From Sulfurimonas sp. (GTDB lineage: Bacteria > Campylobacterota > Campylobacteria > Campylobacterales > Sulfurimonadaceae), in assembly GCA_027044845.1 (NCBI GenBank), contig JALUBM010000196.1, positions 1 through 20,654 on the forward strand: a stretch of DNA of 20,654 nucleotides. The letters are read 5' to 3'. Position numbers and translations under genes: made by a program. Of this stretch, positions 6,499 through 14,003 are shown piece after piece (within the stretch, counting starts at the first letter, position 1; every line of letters starts with the position of its first letter). Below the pieces are notes generated by a model. That model did not search any database and was not told the origin of the DNA. It saw only the letters and a program-made list of their open reading frames with translations.

Positions 6499-7740
6499 GT
6501 GCAGAATCAGACATTCACAATACCTCAATTATATAAAAGCGTAAATGATATTCTAAAAAGCAATCTTAGTATGTTTAAAGGGCTTTTAATAGAAGAGGTA
6601 AGCATAGATAGCAAACTATCCCTAAACAAGAATTATAGTGCTTCCTTCTATACTGCAACATCAATAAGTGAAAAAAATAAAAACCATAAAATAAATATCC
6701 AGATAGACAACTCAATTATAAGTAAATTTATCGAGGAAAACGAAATTGAAAAAGGGATTAAGTTAGACGTTAGAATAAAAAATCTCTACATAACAGCCAA
6801 TGGAACAATAACAATACAAGCATCAGAGATAAAAGAAGCAGGTCTATCCAATAGGGAAATAAAAAACAAAAGATTAAAAAAATATATTAAAAAACATAGA
6901 TGGGAACGAAGAGAGAAAAAAACACTTCCAAGAGTAGTGAGTAGCGTATATGCCATCACATCGGCATCCTCAGATATACAAGCAGACATACTTGATAACC
7001 TAAATGCAAAAGAGCAGAAAATAGTAAAGTGTGAAAGCTCTGTGGCTATAGCAAAAGAGATAAGTTCTGACATTGCACAAGGTCATGACATAATAGTTTT
7101 GTATAGAGGGGGTCATGAAGATGCAAATATGGATATTTTTTCTGATGAGGTTATTATAAATTCAATTGTAGAATCCAGAGTACCTATTTGTACTGCATTA
7201 GGTCATCAAACAGATATGCCATTTATTGCAGGTTTTAGTGATATAAATTTTTCTACACCATCAGAATTTGCAAAAAATATATCATCGAAAAATGATGAGG
7301 TTAGGAAAAACCTTTACAATAACATATATACCAGAATCAAAAATCATTTTTCAATGATACAAAAAAGAAAAAAAGAAAATATAGAGCATCAAAGTAAAAT
7401 AATTCAAACGAACATCAGTAGAATGATAAATAATATTACGAAAGAAAACAAAGCAAGAAAAGAAAATATTAACATATTAGCTGAGAGCGCAATGCGCAAG
7501 AAAAAAATAACAATTTTAAACATTGTTAAAAACATAAAAATTGAAAAACAAAAGATTATAGAACAAAAATGTAGAAAAAATAGAGATAAGGCAAAAAAAA
7601 TAAAGGAGATTTATAACAACACAAAACAAAAAGTAGAAATTATTGAGAGACAAAAAAGAAAAGAGAAAAAAATCATATCAATAGCCGTCCTCGCTATTAT
7701 TATTGTTATTGCAGTTACAATATTCATACTACACAAGTAA
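6499..7740 (+). CDS. xseA: Divergent exonuclease VII large subunit (XseA-like) with C-terminal transmembrane helix, 413 aa
   Basis: The N-terminal 110 residues fit the OB-fold domain. Residues 140-260 carry the XseA core: ITS followed by an aspartate near 163, YRGGHED (R203), GHQTD (H236, D239) and FSTPSEFA. These match the RGGGS, GHExD and TPSAAAE blocks of the family. R203, H236 and D239 align with residues I recall as essential in E. coli XseA. The glycine-rich loop is shorter and the glutamate after GH is glutamine. Residues 265-390 form a very basic coiled coil, expected to bind XseB. Instead of the usual C-terminal beta domain, residues 391-411 are a hydrophobic helix, suggesting anchoring in the inner membrane. 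Start is GTG. Confidence 0.85.
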   Translation: MQNQTFTIPQLYKSVNDILKSNLSMFKGLLIEEVSIDSKLSLNKNYSASFYTATSISEKNKNHKINIQIDNSIISKFIEENEIEKGIKLDVRIKNLYITANGTITIQASEIKEAGLSNREIKNKRLKKYIKKHRWERREKKTLPRVVSSVYAITSASSDIQADILDNLNAKEQKIVKCESSVAIAKEISSDIAQGHDIIVLYRGGHEDANMDIFSDEVIINSIVESRVPICTALGHQTDMPFIAGFSDINFSTPSEFAKNISSKNDEVRKNLYNNIYTRIKNHFSMIQKRKKENIEHQSKIIQTNISRMINNITKENKARKENINILAESAMRKKKITILNIVKNIKIEKQKIIEQKCRKNRDKAKKIKEIYNNTKQKVEIIERQKRKEKKIISIAVLAIIIVIAVTIFILHK

Positions 7741-7846
7741 AAAGAGAAATGTATTTGTTTCTCGAAAAACTTTTTTTCATTTTTTCATTTGTTTCATTCA
7801 ACAAAGCTCTTTCGTTTTTGCTTTTTGTTTTTCTTATACTACTCAT
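7724..7846 (-). CDS. Very short basic protein, 40 aa
   Basis: A lysine-rich peptide starts MSSIRKTKSKNERALLN after an excellent GAGGAG site. The frame closes at 7724 and overlaps the 3' end of xseA by 17 bases on the other strand. It follows the 59-residue gene at 7872-8051 after about 25 bases and is the last gene of the long operon. The ribosome site and position are the only evidence, and the function is unknown. Overlapping transcripts with xseA could act as antisense. Confidence 0.5.
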   Translation of the reverse strand: MSSIRKTKSKNERALLNETNEKMKKSFSRNKYISLFTCVV

Positions 7847-7871
7847 TTTATGCTCCTCAGTTTCGACTATT

Positions 7872-8051
7872 TTAGTCTTTGGCGATTAAAATATATTTGC
7901 TCATAATTTCAGCCATAACGATGCCGTAGCCGTGAGTTTTATTTTTTTGTGCTATATCAAGCAAGTTTTTGTAAATATCATCATTCAAAGCTTCACACGA
8001 AGCTAAAATGTCCTTCTTGATACTTTCGAGTGTTTTTTCTGATAGTTCCAT
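7872..8051 (-). CDS. Hypothetical small protein, 59 aa
   Basis: A helical peptide starts MELSEKTLESIKKDILASCE. Its ATG is preceded by AAGGAGAA at a normal distance. It lies 58 bases downstream of the recombinase gene in the same direction. The composition is balanced rather than random for this AT-rich DNA, which supports coding. No family is recognised. A position beside a recombinase would suit an accessory or directionality factor, but nothing in the sequence shows this. Confidence 0.6.
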   Translation of the reverse strand: MELSEKTLESIKKDILASCEALNDDIYKNLLDIAQKNKTHGYGIVMAEIMSKYILIAKD

Positions 8052-8109
8052 TTTTACGTATTCTCCTTAAAGTTTCAGTAGTGGCAATTAAGCCATAAAG
8101 TATTTCTTG

Positions 8110-9234
8110 CTATATATTTTCAAGTATATTTTTTACATCCTTGAAAGATTTTTTTGATGCAAAAGCATAAAACTGAATAGTCTCCGAACTTGTGTGTCCT
8201 AGTAAATGTGAGATTTTCTCAATAGGTACGCCTTTAGCCAGAAGATAGGTAGCATAACTTCTTCTGAGTGCGTGAGGGCTTAGTGGTTGCTTTATTTTGG
8301 CGTGCTTCAAAAATCTTTTAACAAGGTCATAAAGGCTCTTTTCTGCATACTGTTTAAAGTCTCTTGTATAAAAAAGATACTCGGTATTGATTTTATTCTC
8401 TTTTCTAAACACTATCTCTTGCTCATATTCTGTCTTGATTAAATCATAAGAGATAAATACATATCTATTTTTATCATCTTTTCCGTTGATATAGATTTGC
8501 AGATATTTATCTTCATCAATAGTTCTAAAACCAACATCACTCATTTTAATGCCTCTAAGCTCACCCGCTCTAATTCCTGTAAAAGACATCACTTTCATTA
8601 AAAAGATTGGCTGTAGCCTATTAGGATGATTATTCTTGTAGGTTTTAAAGGTCGAGATAAAATCAATAAACTCATTAGGCTCTAAATACTTCTCTGATTT
8701 CTTAGGAGTGAGATTTATGGGCGATTTTGCTTTTTTGCCAACAACAGTAATCCCTATGTCAAATATAAAGCTATTATCGCTAATTGAATACTTATCTATA
8801 AATTTAAACAAGCTTCTGATTTGTGTGTAATAGTTCTTTTGAGTCCACTCGCTATAATCTTGAAAATTGAGCTTTATGTAATTGTTGATAAAGTTTGTAT
8901 CAATATCTCTTAGCCGTTCAATCTTTTTCGATTTTGAAGCATACTCATAAAACTTTAAAAGAGGTGTGCTGAAAGTGCCTATGCCTTGAATACCGTTGTT
9001 TTTAATATCTAGTGTTACACGTCTAAGCTCTTTGTGAGAATGAGCTTCCATTATTGCAAGTTGCCATAACTTTCTGTCAAAGTATTTTAGATTATTGAGT
9101 TCTGCTTGTTTTTTATCATCAGCATAGCCTTTATTGACTTTTTGAACCTCAACTTTGTTTTGTAGAAAGTATTTAATCCACAGAAGCAAGTCTGGAGATG
9201 ATTTATTATTGGGTTGTAATTGTTCTTTTTTCAC
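8110..9234 (-). CDS. Tyrosine recombinase, XerC/D/H-like, 374 aa
   Basis: This is a site-specific recombinase of the tyrosine family, which breaks and rejoins DNA at short core sites for integration, excision or dimer resolution. The C-terminal catalytic set is complete: arginine in TGIRAGEL (about 222), lysine in NGKDDKNRY, HALRR (H321, R324), LLGH (H347) and nucleophile Y356 in IQFYAF. An N-terminal SAM-like domain precedes it. The length is near that of XerH/XerT of Campylobacterota. I prefer the GTG at 9234 with AAAGGA six bases upstream; the frame is also open to an ATG at 9261, with no ribosome site. It lies near the end of a phage-like operon. No attachment site was found. Confidence 0.9.
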   Translation of the reverse strand: MKKEQLQPNNKSSPDLLLWIKYFLQNKVEVQKVNKGYADDKKQAELNNLKYFDRKLWQLAIMEAHSHKELRRVTLDIKNNGIQGIGTFSTPLLKFYEYASKSKKIERLRDIDTNFINNYIKLNFQDYSEWTQKNYYTQIRSLFKFIDKYSISDNSFIFDIGITVVGKKAKSPINLTPKKSEKYLEPNEFIDFISTFKTYKNNHPNRLQPIFLMKVMSFTGIRAGELRGIKMSDVGFRTIDEDKYLQIYINGKDDKNRYVFISYDLIKTEYEQEIVFRKENKINTEYLFYTRDFKQYAEKSLYDLVKRFLKHAKIKQPLSPHALRRSYATYLLAKGVPIEKISHLLGHTSSETIQFYAFASKKSFKDVKNILENI

Positions 9235-9265
9235 ATTATTTCCTTTGATTTTGTGTTGCATTTCA

Positions 9266-9937
9266 TTATTTTATTTTTTCAACTTCTACTTTATAAATGG
9301 CTTTTACCATTTTTCTATTTTTTTCATATTTAACATCAGTCACCTTACCAATATATCTTATGTCACACAAATTCATCTTTATTGACTTTTCATATTTAAC
9401 AGAAGAGACACTGTTCGGATATTTATAAATTATTCTTGCATCTTCGTCTTTATAAAATGCTTCTTTAAATAGAAAAAAAGTTCCTATGCCATATTTAAAA
9501 TATTTATCTTCTATATCCATACCTTCCACATAATCAAAAAAGCTCACAAGCCCCTCTTCTTTATAAAAACCAAGTACATGACACTCCATTGGAGCATAAA
9601 TAGTTTCCTCTAGTTCAATTCTATCTGTTTTAATCATTTCTTCTGTTGCGATATTTGATAATGGCTTAATTATGTAATTAACACCTAATGTTTTAAAAAA
9701 ATCCCTTTTAAAAACTTTTGCATCAATAAAACTCATGCTTAGTATCAAAACCCATCTATTCTTTGGCTTTTTTAATTTTCTCAAAAAAAACTCATCTTTA
9801 AAGTCGTATGCAACCACCTTGTTTTGTTCACTGCTATGTTCACAAATTGTCTTTAGCTGATATTTGCTTATCAGTTTTGTAAGTATCCCATCTTCTATGT
9901 CTATTTCTTTGTGAATATTCCCATCAACTACTCTCAT
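9266..9937 (-). CDS. Hypothetical protein, 223 aa
   Basis: I do not recognise this protein. It starts MRVVDGNIHKEIDIEDG and is a soluble, lysine- and aromatic-rich protein with alternating strand-like patterns, no cysteine clusters and no membrane segment. The frame opens at 9949, but the GGAG contributed by the last codons of the upstream gene sits eight bases before the ATG at 9937, so I place the start there. It is coupled to the MazG-like gene upstream and directly precedes the recombinase gene. Confidence 0.65.
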   Translation of the reverse strand: MRVVDGNIHKEIDIEDGILTKLISKYQLKTICEHSSEQNKVVAYDFKDEFFLRKLKKPKNRWVLILSMSFIDAKVFKRDFFKTLGVNYIIKPLSNIATEEMIKTDRIELEETIYAPMECHVLGFYKEEGLVSFFDYVEGMDIEDKYFKYGIGTFFLFKEAFYKDEDARIIYKYPNSVSSVKYEKSIKMNLCDIRYIGKVTDVKYEKNRKMVKAIYKVEVEKIK

Positions 9938-9938
9938 T

Positions 9939-10640
9939 TTATACTCCATATTTTCTTAAGATGTTAGCACGACCAATATCCATGTGTTTTAAAACTTTTT
10001 CTTGCTTTGGTCTCATTTCTTCCAAGTTCCATATTTTATAGTCTTTACTTTTATCTACCAGTTGTAAAAGTTGCGACATATCTGCTTTTATCTCTTCTGA
10101 CTTTGTCTTACTTTTGTTTGGTGCAACATCATCTTCGAGAAAACGAACAGATTTGCTTGAAAAATAATGAATATTTTTAAGTAAAGCAAATATCTCTTTG
10201 TCTATGATTTTTTTATCTAAAATCACAAACTTGTTTTTTTCATATTTTGGCTTCAATAACTCTGCCTTAAAAAGCATATTATAGACTGCAAACAAATCAT
10301 TTAGTTCCTGATTTATTTTCTTAATATTTTTAGGTTCTAAATGCAAAAGCTCCATCACCTCAACACACTCTTCCATTATGCAATCAAGTAGATGGTTTTT
10401 ATGCCAGAGAGTTTTATAGATATTACATTCATTCTCTCTTTTCTTCCCCCACTTTTTCTGCTTAATCACATCTTGTCTTAATGTTTGTATTTGAGCTTTT
10501 AATGATTCATAATCACTTAATCCTAAACTGTAACCCTCTTCAATTAAACCTACGATTTGAGGAAATGTAGAATAGTCCATATCCAATAAGTTATATAGTT
10601 TTTCTACTGTATTTTCTAATTCTGTTTCATTAAGCATCAT
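9939..10640 (-). CDS. MazG-like nucleotide pyrophosphohydrolase-domain protein, 233 aa
   Basis: Residues 86-125 show the all-alpha NTP pyrophosphohydrolase signature: IMEECVEV (E90, E91, E94) followed by QELNDLFAVY (E112, D115), spaced as in phage MazG-like proteins. These hydrolyse nucleoside triphosphates to monophosphates, and the acidic residues bind magnesium. The flanking 85 N-terminal and about 105 C-terminal residues are lysine-rich and not recognised, so the protein is longer than simple MazG domains. It ends in RKYGV, and the codons for YGV plus the stop supply the GGAG for the next gene. The stop of a 28-residue frame abuts its start. Confidence 0.6.
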   Translation of the reverse strand: MMLNETELENTVEKLYNLLDMDYSTFPQIVGLIEEGYSLGLSDYESLKAQIQTLRQDVIKQKKWGKKRENECNIYKTLWHKNHLLDCIMEECVEVMELLHLEPKNIKKINQELNDLFAVYNMLFKAELLKPKYEKNKFVILDKKIIDKEIFALLKNIHYFSSKSVRFLEDDVAPNKSKTKSEEIKADMSQLLQLVDKSKDYKIWNLEEMRPKQEKVLKHMDIGRANILRKYGV

Positions 10641-10727
10641 CTATCCTTTTATCTTTTGTAAGTAATTATCTGCTTTTATTCTAATTTTGTTGTTATCTAT
10701 CTTGTATTTAAAAAATATTGCATCCAT
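10641..10727 (-). CDS. Putative very short protein, 28 aa
   Basis: A basic peptide starts MDAIFFKYKIDNNKIRIKAD. AGGGAG lies seven bases before the ATG, and the TAG abuts the ATG of the MazG-like gene exactly. This arrangement is typical of coupled translation. It fills the gap between the genes at 10745 and 10640. It may act only as a leader that feeds ribosomes into the next gene. The evidence is the ribosome site and the junction alone. Confidence 0.4.
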   Translation of the reverse strand: MDAIFFKYKIDNNKIRIKADNYLQKIKG

Positions 10728-10744
10728 ATTAACACTCCCTCTGC

Positions 10745-11014
10745 TTATACTCCATACTTTTTTATAACAGCATTGCGAAGACTTATATCTTCCCCGTTGC
10801 CATCAGCTATGTTTTGCATAAGTTCACAAAAACACTCATATGATATTTTTCCTTGCCCGTAGTCAATTGAATCTATTAATAAGTCTATGTCGTAATCAGA
10901 ATAGTGCCCGTTGTATACCTCTTGAATTTTTGCATCAAACATTGTTTTTTGATAGTGAAACTCTTGTGAGGCTTTTACCATATTTTCGTATTGTTTCTTG
11001 CTGATATTTTTCAT
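10745..11014 (-). CDS. Hypothetical protein, 89 aa
   Basis: This is a soluble acidic protein of unknown family starting MKNISKKQYENMVKASQ. The open frame extends 40 codons further upstream, but that extension overlaps the zinc-finger gene at 11016-11243 and reads as noise. The ATG at 11014, one base after that gene's stop and with GAGG about ten bases upstream, is the better start. It ends in IKKYGV, very like the end of the MazG-like protein downstream (ILRKYGV). Confidence 0.6.
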   Translation of the reverse strand: MKNISKKQYENMVKASQEFHYQKTMFDAKIQEVYNGHYSDYDIDLLIDSIDYGQGKISYECFCELMQNIADGNGEDISLRNAVIKKYGV

Positions 11015-11015
11015 C

Positions 11016-11243
11016 CTAATAACCCTCATTATTTCTAGCAATTTTAACTTGACAGTTAGAACAATATACAAATTTTTGAGGTTTTTCACAAAGATTGGCA
11101 TACATTTCTGTATTGTCAGCATCTCTGCCATCATAATGAAAACGAGTTGTAATTGTTCCTATAGGTTTAGCAATTACATAATACTCGTCTCCTCCGCAAA
11201 GAGGACACTCTGTTAATTCTGATATATTTGGTAGTTTTGCCAT
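11016..11243 (-). CDS. Zinc-ribbon protein, Lar-like, 75 aa
   Basis: The protein has CPLCGGDEYYV near residue 14 and CSNC near residue 60. This is the two-knuckle zinc-ribbon layout of phage restriction-alleviation (Lar) type proteins, which are usually 60-80 residues and start with a similar CPFCG motif. Lar modulates type I restriction, but many relatives are untested, so the function here is inference from the fold. GAGGATTAAAAG before the ATG is the ribosome site and includes the stop of the upstream gene. Confidence 0.6.
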   Translation of the reverse strand: MAKLPNISELTECPLCGGDEYYVIAKPIGTITTRFHYDGRDADNTEMYANLCEKPQKFVYCSNCQVKIARNNEGY

Positions 11244-11246
11244 CTT

Positions 11247-11432
11247 TTAATCCTCAACTTCTTCTGTAAGAGTAAGAGTTTTTTTGTCGAAGCTATATGT
11301 TTTGCCACATGAACAAAACACGTAATCCCCATCATCTAAATCTAGTTGCCCTTCTGTTTCTAAGTTTTCTTTCCCACAAGAACAAGTCCAAGCATAATCA
11401 GTATGCCATTCACAACGAATTTCTATTTGCAT
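11247..11432 (-). CDS. Zinc-ribbon-like protein with two CSCGK knuckles, 61 aa
   Basis: Cysteines occur as CSCGK near residue 17 and again near residue 39 (FCSCGK), with an acidic loop between and an acidic C terminus. This suggests a small zinc-binding domain. CEWH near the N terminus could add ligands. No named family is recognised. GAGGAG precedes the ATG at a good distance. The start overlaps the end of the gene at 11423-11761 by ten bases, and the Lar-like gene follows after three bases. Confidence 0.6.
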   Translation of the reverse strand: MQIEIRCEWHTDYAWTCSCGKENLETEGQLDLDDGDYVFCSCGKTYSFDKKTLTLTEEVED

Positions 11433-11761
11433 TTATATTTCTCCTCTGCGTTTGTTACCATCTTAATGGCTGTATATATAGATGAACTACTACAATTAAA
11501 TTCTTTATGTGCCTCTATTTTTTTATGAGTTTCTAAATATTTAACTATTTCAAGAGATTCATTATAATCAAATCTAGTTTTTATACATTTTTTGCAATAT
11601 TTGTGTTCATAACTTTTAATGCTACTGCTATTTAAAACACCGTTTCTTCTGCATCTATTACAATAAACATGCCAATTTGAGTGAGTATCATAGACATGGC
11701 TAAACGAAATAACTTCTATACATCCAAATTTTCTTCCTGCTAAATCTACTCTCTTACTCAC
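11423..11761 (-). CDS. Phage-type zinc-binding protein with DLxGxxFG N terminus, 112 aa
   Basis: The start, SKRVDLAGRKFGCIEVISF, matches the DLTGQRFGRLTV opening found in many phage and mobile-element proteins, where it precedes a zinc-binding module and often an AP2 or HNH domain. Here CNRC (about residue 34) and CKKC (about 56) follow as expected. The last 45 residues (YNESLEIVKYLETHKKIEAH, then SSSSIYTAIKMV) look like a helix-turn-helix rather than a nuclease. It is probably DNA-binding. The start codon is GTG with AAAGGAG seven bases upstream. Confidence 0.65.
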   Translation of the reverse strand: MSKRVDLAGRKFGCIEVISFSHVYDTHSNWHVYCNRCRRNGVLNSSSIKSYEHKYCKKCIKTRFDYNESLEIVKYLETHKKIEAHKEFNCSSSSIYTAIKMVTNAEEKYKCK

Positions 11762-11832
11762 AATATGCTCCTTTATAAATTAGCTGTACTTTCTTTGTTT
11801 TTGAAGTCTTAGCTGTTTTTTATTAATATTTT

Positions 11833-12201
11833 TCATTTGTCAACTCTAAAAGCTCTTTTTGAATCTATATCTTTTTTAAATTTTATACAAGAAACACCCC
11901 AATCGTAAGGAACGATAATAACACTATGTAGTGTACTACCAAAAGAAGACATTGCTTGACTCACAAAATCTATATTACCATTTTCATCTTTCTTGTCAAA
12001 GTCGTTTCCACAGTCTCCAAGTTCGTCCATAATAGTAATAACATCTGCTATACACACATCTGATAAAGAAACAGTTTCAGGCTCATTCAACCATTCTGAA
12101 TAGTCTTCTATGTTTTTTTCAGTAATTAAATCCATTCCTCTCACTGTTCTTTTTATACCATCTCCAGCTTCTTTTATCCACCAATGAACTTCTACAATCA
12201 T
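11833..12201 (-). CDS. Hypothetical acidic protein, 122 aa
   Basis: This is an acidic soluble protein starting MIVEVHWWIKEAGDGIKRTV, with no recognised domain. GGGAG lies six bases before the ATG, which overlaps the stop of the ASCH-like gene in an ATGA junction. Its own TGA overlaps another ATG of an 18-codon frame (to 11780) whose reality I could not establish. It belongs to the long minus-strand operon. Confidence 0.65.
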   Translation of the reverse strand: MIVEVHWWIKEAGDGIKRTVRGMDLITEKNIEDYSEWLNEPETVSLSDVCIADVITIMDELGDCGNDFDKKDENGNIDFVSQAMSSFGSTLHSVIIVPYDWGVSCIKFKKDIDSKRAFRVDK

Positions 12202-12857
12202 AGCTCACTCCCATCTTGATTAACTCTTTTAAACTCATGAATGAAAATATCTGGATTGTCTTCCCATTTGTAGCCTTTTGGTGCTGTTTTGTTCCATAGA
12301 CTAATCCACCAGTCATTCATACCCTCGTGACAATTTCCAATTTTTTTTGCAATTGATATATGATAACCTTCATTTTCAATTCCATTAGCACCAATATCCT
12401 GCAATCTCTCAACTCTAACATCAGTAATCTTCAAAAAGATACGAGCCATTTCTTTTATACAGCCGTTTGGCGCACCATTACAATGAGCCATACAATCTGC
12501 TACGAAACCATCTTTTATAAATCTCTCAGGAGTACTTATTTTTGAAGCTGTGCTATCTGCAAGATAATGAAAATATACATCTTCTGTAAAACATATATCA
12601 ATCTTTGCTGGCTCTCTTACCCATATTACTTCATCTTTTTGGTATTTGGAGTGAGATGATATAAAATCAATTATATCCATCTCCCCCCATTCGCCATCTT
12701 CACATTTTTCTATGATTTTTTTATCATTAAACTCTATGGTTTGCCAATCATCGTCTATATTTAACACATCAAATCTAGTAATTGCTCTCCTAGTCTGAGT
12801 CTTGCGACCATCAAGAATAGCTTTTGTCATTTCTGCGTTCATAGATATGTTTTTCAT
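12198..12857 (-). CDS. Phage ASCH/PUA-like protein, 219 aa
   Basis: This protein follows the pattern of a widespread phage family with an ASCH-like fold: an N-terminal ILDGRKTQTRRAI (residues 14-26), then DEVIWVREP, then MARIFLKITDVRVERLQDI, and a C-terminal WEDNPDIFIHEFKRV. ASCH domains resemble PUA RNA-binding domains, and some hydrolyse modified nucleosides such as acetylcytidine; the role of the phage members is not settled. The length is normal for the family. AAGGAG precedes the ATG. It overlaps the next gene by four bases. Confidence 0.8.
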   Translation of the reverse strand: MKNISMNAEMTKAILDGRKTQTRRAITRFDVLNIDDDWQTIEFNDKKIIEKCEDGEWGEMDIIDFISSHSKYQKDEVIWVREPAKIDICFTEDVYFHYLADSTASKISTPERFIKDGFVADCMAHCNGAPNGCIKEMARIFLKITDVRVERLQDIGANGIENEGYHISIAKKIGNCHEGMNDWWISLWNKTAPKGYKWEDNPDIFIHEFKRVNQDGSEL

Positions 12858-12859
12858 AA

Positions 12860-13159
12860 TTATTTATCTCCTTGTTGCTGAGGTATTACTATTTCACTAA
12901 ATATTTTAGATTTAAGTTCTTCATTAGCAGACTCAATGGATAGGCTTAAAAGGTTTGAAACGTAGAATCTATAGTCAAGGTCAAGATGAGGTACAAACTT
13001 GCCTTTATGACTAGCAATAATATGTTTAAATTCTAATATTGAGTTCTTTATTGCATCAACACCAAGCGCATCACTTTCACTATAGGCTATTGCAATTAGT
13101 TCTGCATCAACTTTACATAACTCTAACATCTCTTCTTTTTTGAAAATCATTGTGCTCAT
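12860..13159 (-). CDS. Hypothetical protein, first gene of the phage-like operon, 99 aa
   Basis: This is a helical soluble protein (MSTMIFKKEEMLELCKVDAEL) with no recognised motif. It is the first gene after the minus-strand half of the divergent promoter at 13198-13275, and its message should start near 13190. AAGGATAAAGC precedes the ATG. The ASCH-like gene begins three bases after its stop. First genes of such operons are sometimes regulators, but no helix-turn-helix is evident. Confidence 0.6.
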   Translation of the reverse strand: MSTMIFKKEEMLELCKVDAELIAIAYSESDALGVDAIKNSILEFKHIIASHKGKFVPHLDLDYRFYVSNLLSLSIESANEELKSKIFSEIVIPQQQGDK

Positions 13160-13197
13160 CTTGCTTTATCCTTATTCTCTATCTTTATATAAGTGTA

Positions 13198-13275
13198 AGT
13201 TTAACCAAAAAAATATTTTAAGTCAAGAAAAACTTTTAATAATTTCTTGACTTTTTCAAATAATTAGAGTAAAAT
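13198..13275. promoter_or_regulatory. Divergent promoters sharing a 10-bp inverted repeat
   Basis: Plus strand: TTGACT (13247-13252), 17 bases, TAAAAT (13270-13275). Minus strand: TTGACT (13221-13226), 17 bases, TAAACT (13198-13203). The two -35 boxes lie in a perfect inverted repeat, AGTCAAGAAA (13221-13230) and TTTCTTGACT (13243-13252), with a 12-base centre. One protein bound here could control both the phage-like operon and the opposing operon. Confidence 0.65.
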
Positions 13276-13393
13276 ACATTTATATTTAAAAAATAAAGGT
13301 TTATTCGTAGATAATATCACTATTAAAAAGTGTTAAAATATTTGCTAACAGGCTGAAACTGAACATTTATCAAGCTCTTTCGAGGGCTTGGCT

Positions 13394-13408
13394 AAGTGTT
13401 TAACACTT
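13394..13408. repeat. 15-bp palindrome in the plus-operon leader
   Basis: AAGTGTT-T-AACACTT is a perfect palindrome located 28 bases before the ATG at 13436. A half-site, AAAGTGTTAAA, occurs about 70 bases upstream near 13326. It lies in the untranslated leader, so it could be an operator or an RNA hairpin. The A/T-rich arms make chance occurrence possible. Confidence 0.4.
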
Positions 13409-13435
13409 AAAAAAATCAAAACTAAGGAAATCAAG

Positions 13436-13966
13436 ATGTATGGTACAGAGATTTTAGAGAAATATGAGCTGAATTGCAAAAAAAGCAGAGAAGCAGAGAT
13501 AAGAAAGTTATTAGTGGATAAGAGTAATGAATTTTCAGTGCACAGCACGGGAAATCAAGCTCAATTAAAGCTAGGCTCAGATATTTTGTGTGGTTTATAT
13601 AAAAAAGAGCACAGAAAAGTTATTGATTGGAATAACCTGAGATATGAGCACAGTAAAACGCTTACGAATAAAAAAGATGAAGAGCTTACGGTAACTTATG
13701 CAAAAGTTAGACTTCATAACTCTCATAAAGACAATCCAACAGGCTACAACATAACAGTATTGGTATTCAATACGCCGAACATTGAGTTTGAAACAGAAAG
13801 TTCGGCTGTTTATTCTGATGGAGAAAAAGTATCTAAGTTTCAATCGAACAACAATATCTTTTATTTATCCGATTCAGATAAAAAGCGTTTGGGAACATAC
13901 CCAATTATTATCTATAAAAACGGTAAAAAAACCAAAGCTGATAGATATATGATGAGGTATGTTTAA
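13436..13966 (+). CDS. Hypothetical protein, 176 aa, first gene of plus operon
   Basis: This soluble protein of unknown family starts MYGTEILEKYELNCKKSRE. It has a helical N-terminal third, then a strand-rich part (ELTVTYAKVRLHN, NITVLVFNTPN) ending in YMMRYV. The frame extends 16 codons upstream, but AAGGAAATC lies just before the ATG at 13436, and the upstream part includes the palindrome at 13394-13408. It is the first gene after the plus-strand promoter at 13247-13275. Confidence 0.65.
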   Translation: MYGTEILEKYELNCKKSREAEIRKLLVDKSNEFSVHSTGNQAQLKLGSDILCGLYKKEHRKVIDWNNLRYEHSKTLTNKKDEELTVTYAKVRLHNSHKDNPTGYNITVLVFNTPNIEFETESSAVYSDGEKVSKFQSNNNIFYLSDSDKKRLGTYPIIIYKNGKKTKADRYMMRYV

Positions 13967-14003
13967 CATACCGAAACTGCCCTTGTGGGCTTTAAATAAA
14001 ATT

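Noticed and set aside
6786..7073. A 95-codon minus-strand frame opposite xseA
   Set aside because: It lies wholly inside the xseA coding frame and has no ribosome site or family match.
11780..11836. An 18-codon frame MKNINKKQLRLQKQ coupled by ATGA to the gene at 11833
   Set aside because: The ATGA junction is attractive, but the frame is too short and lacks any independent support. Its resemblance to MKNISKKQ at 11014 may be chance in A-rich DNA.
13595..13843. Minus-strand frame opposite the gene at 13436, and similar ones at 14344, 15390 and 17585
   Set aside because: All are opposite better-supported genes, with hydrophobic or biased composition typical of antisense shadows.
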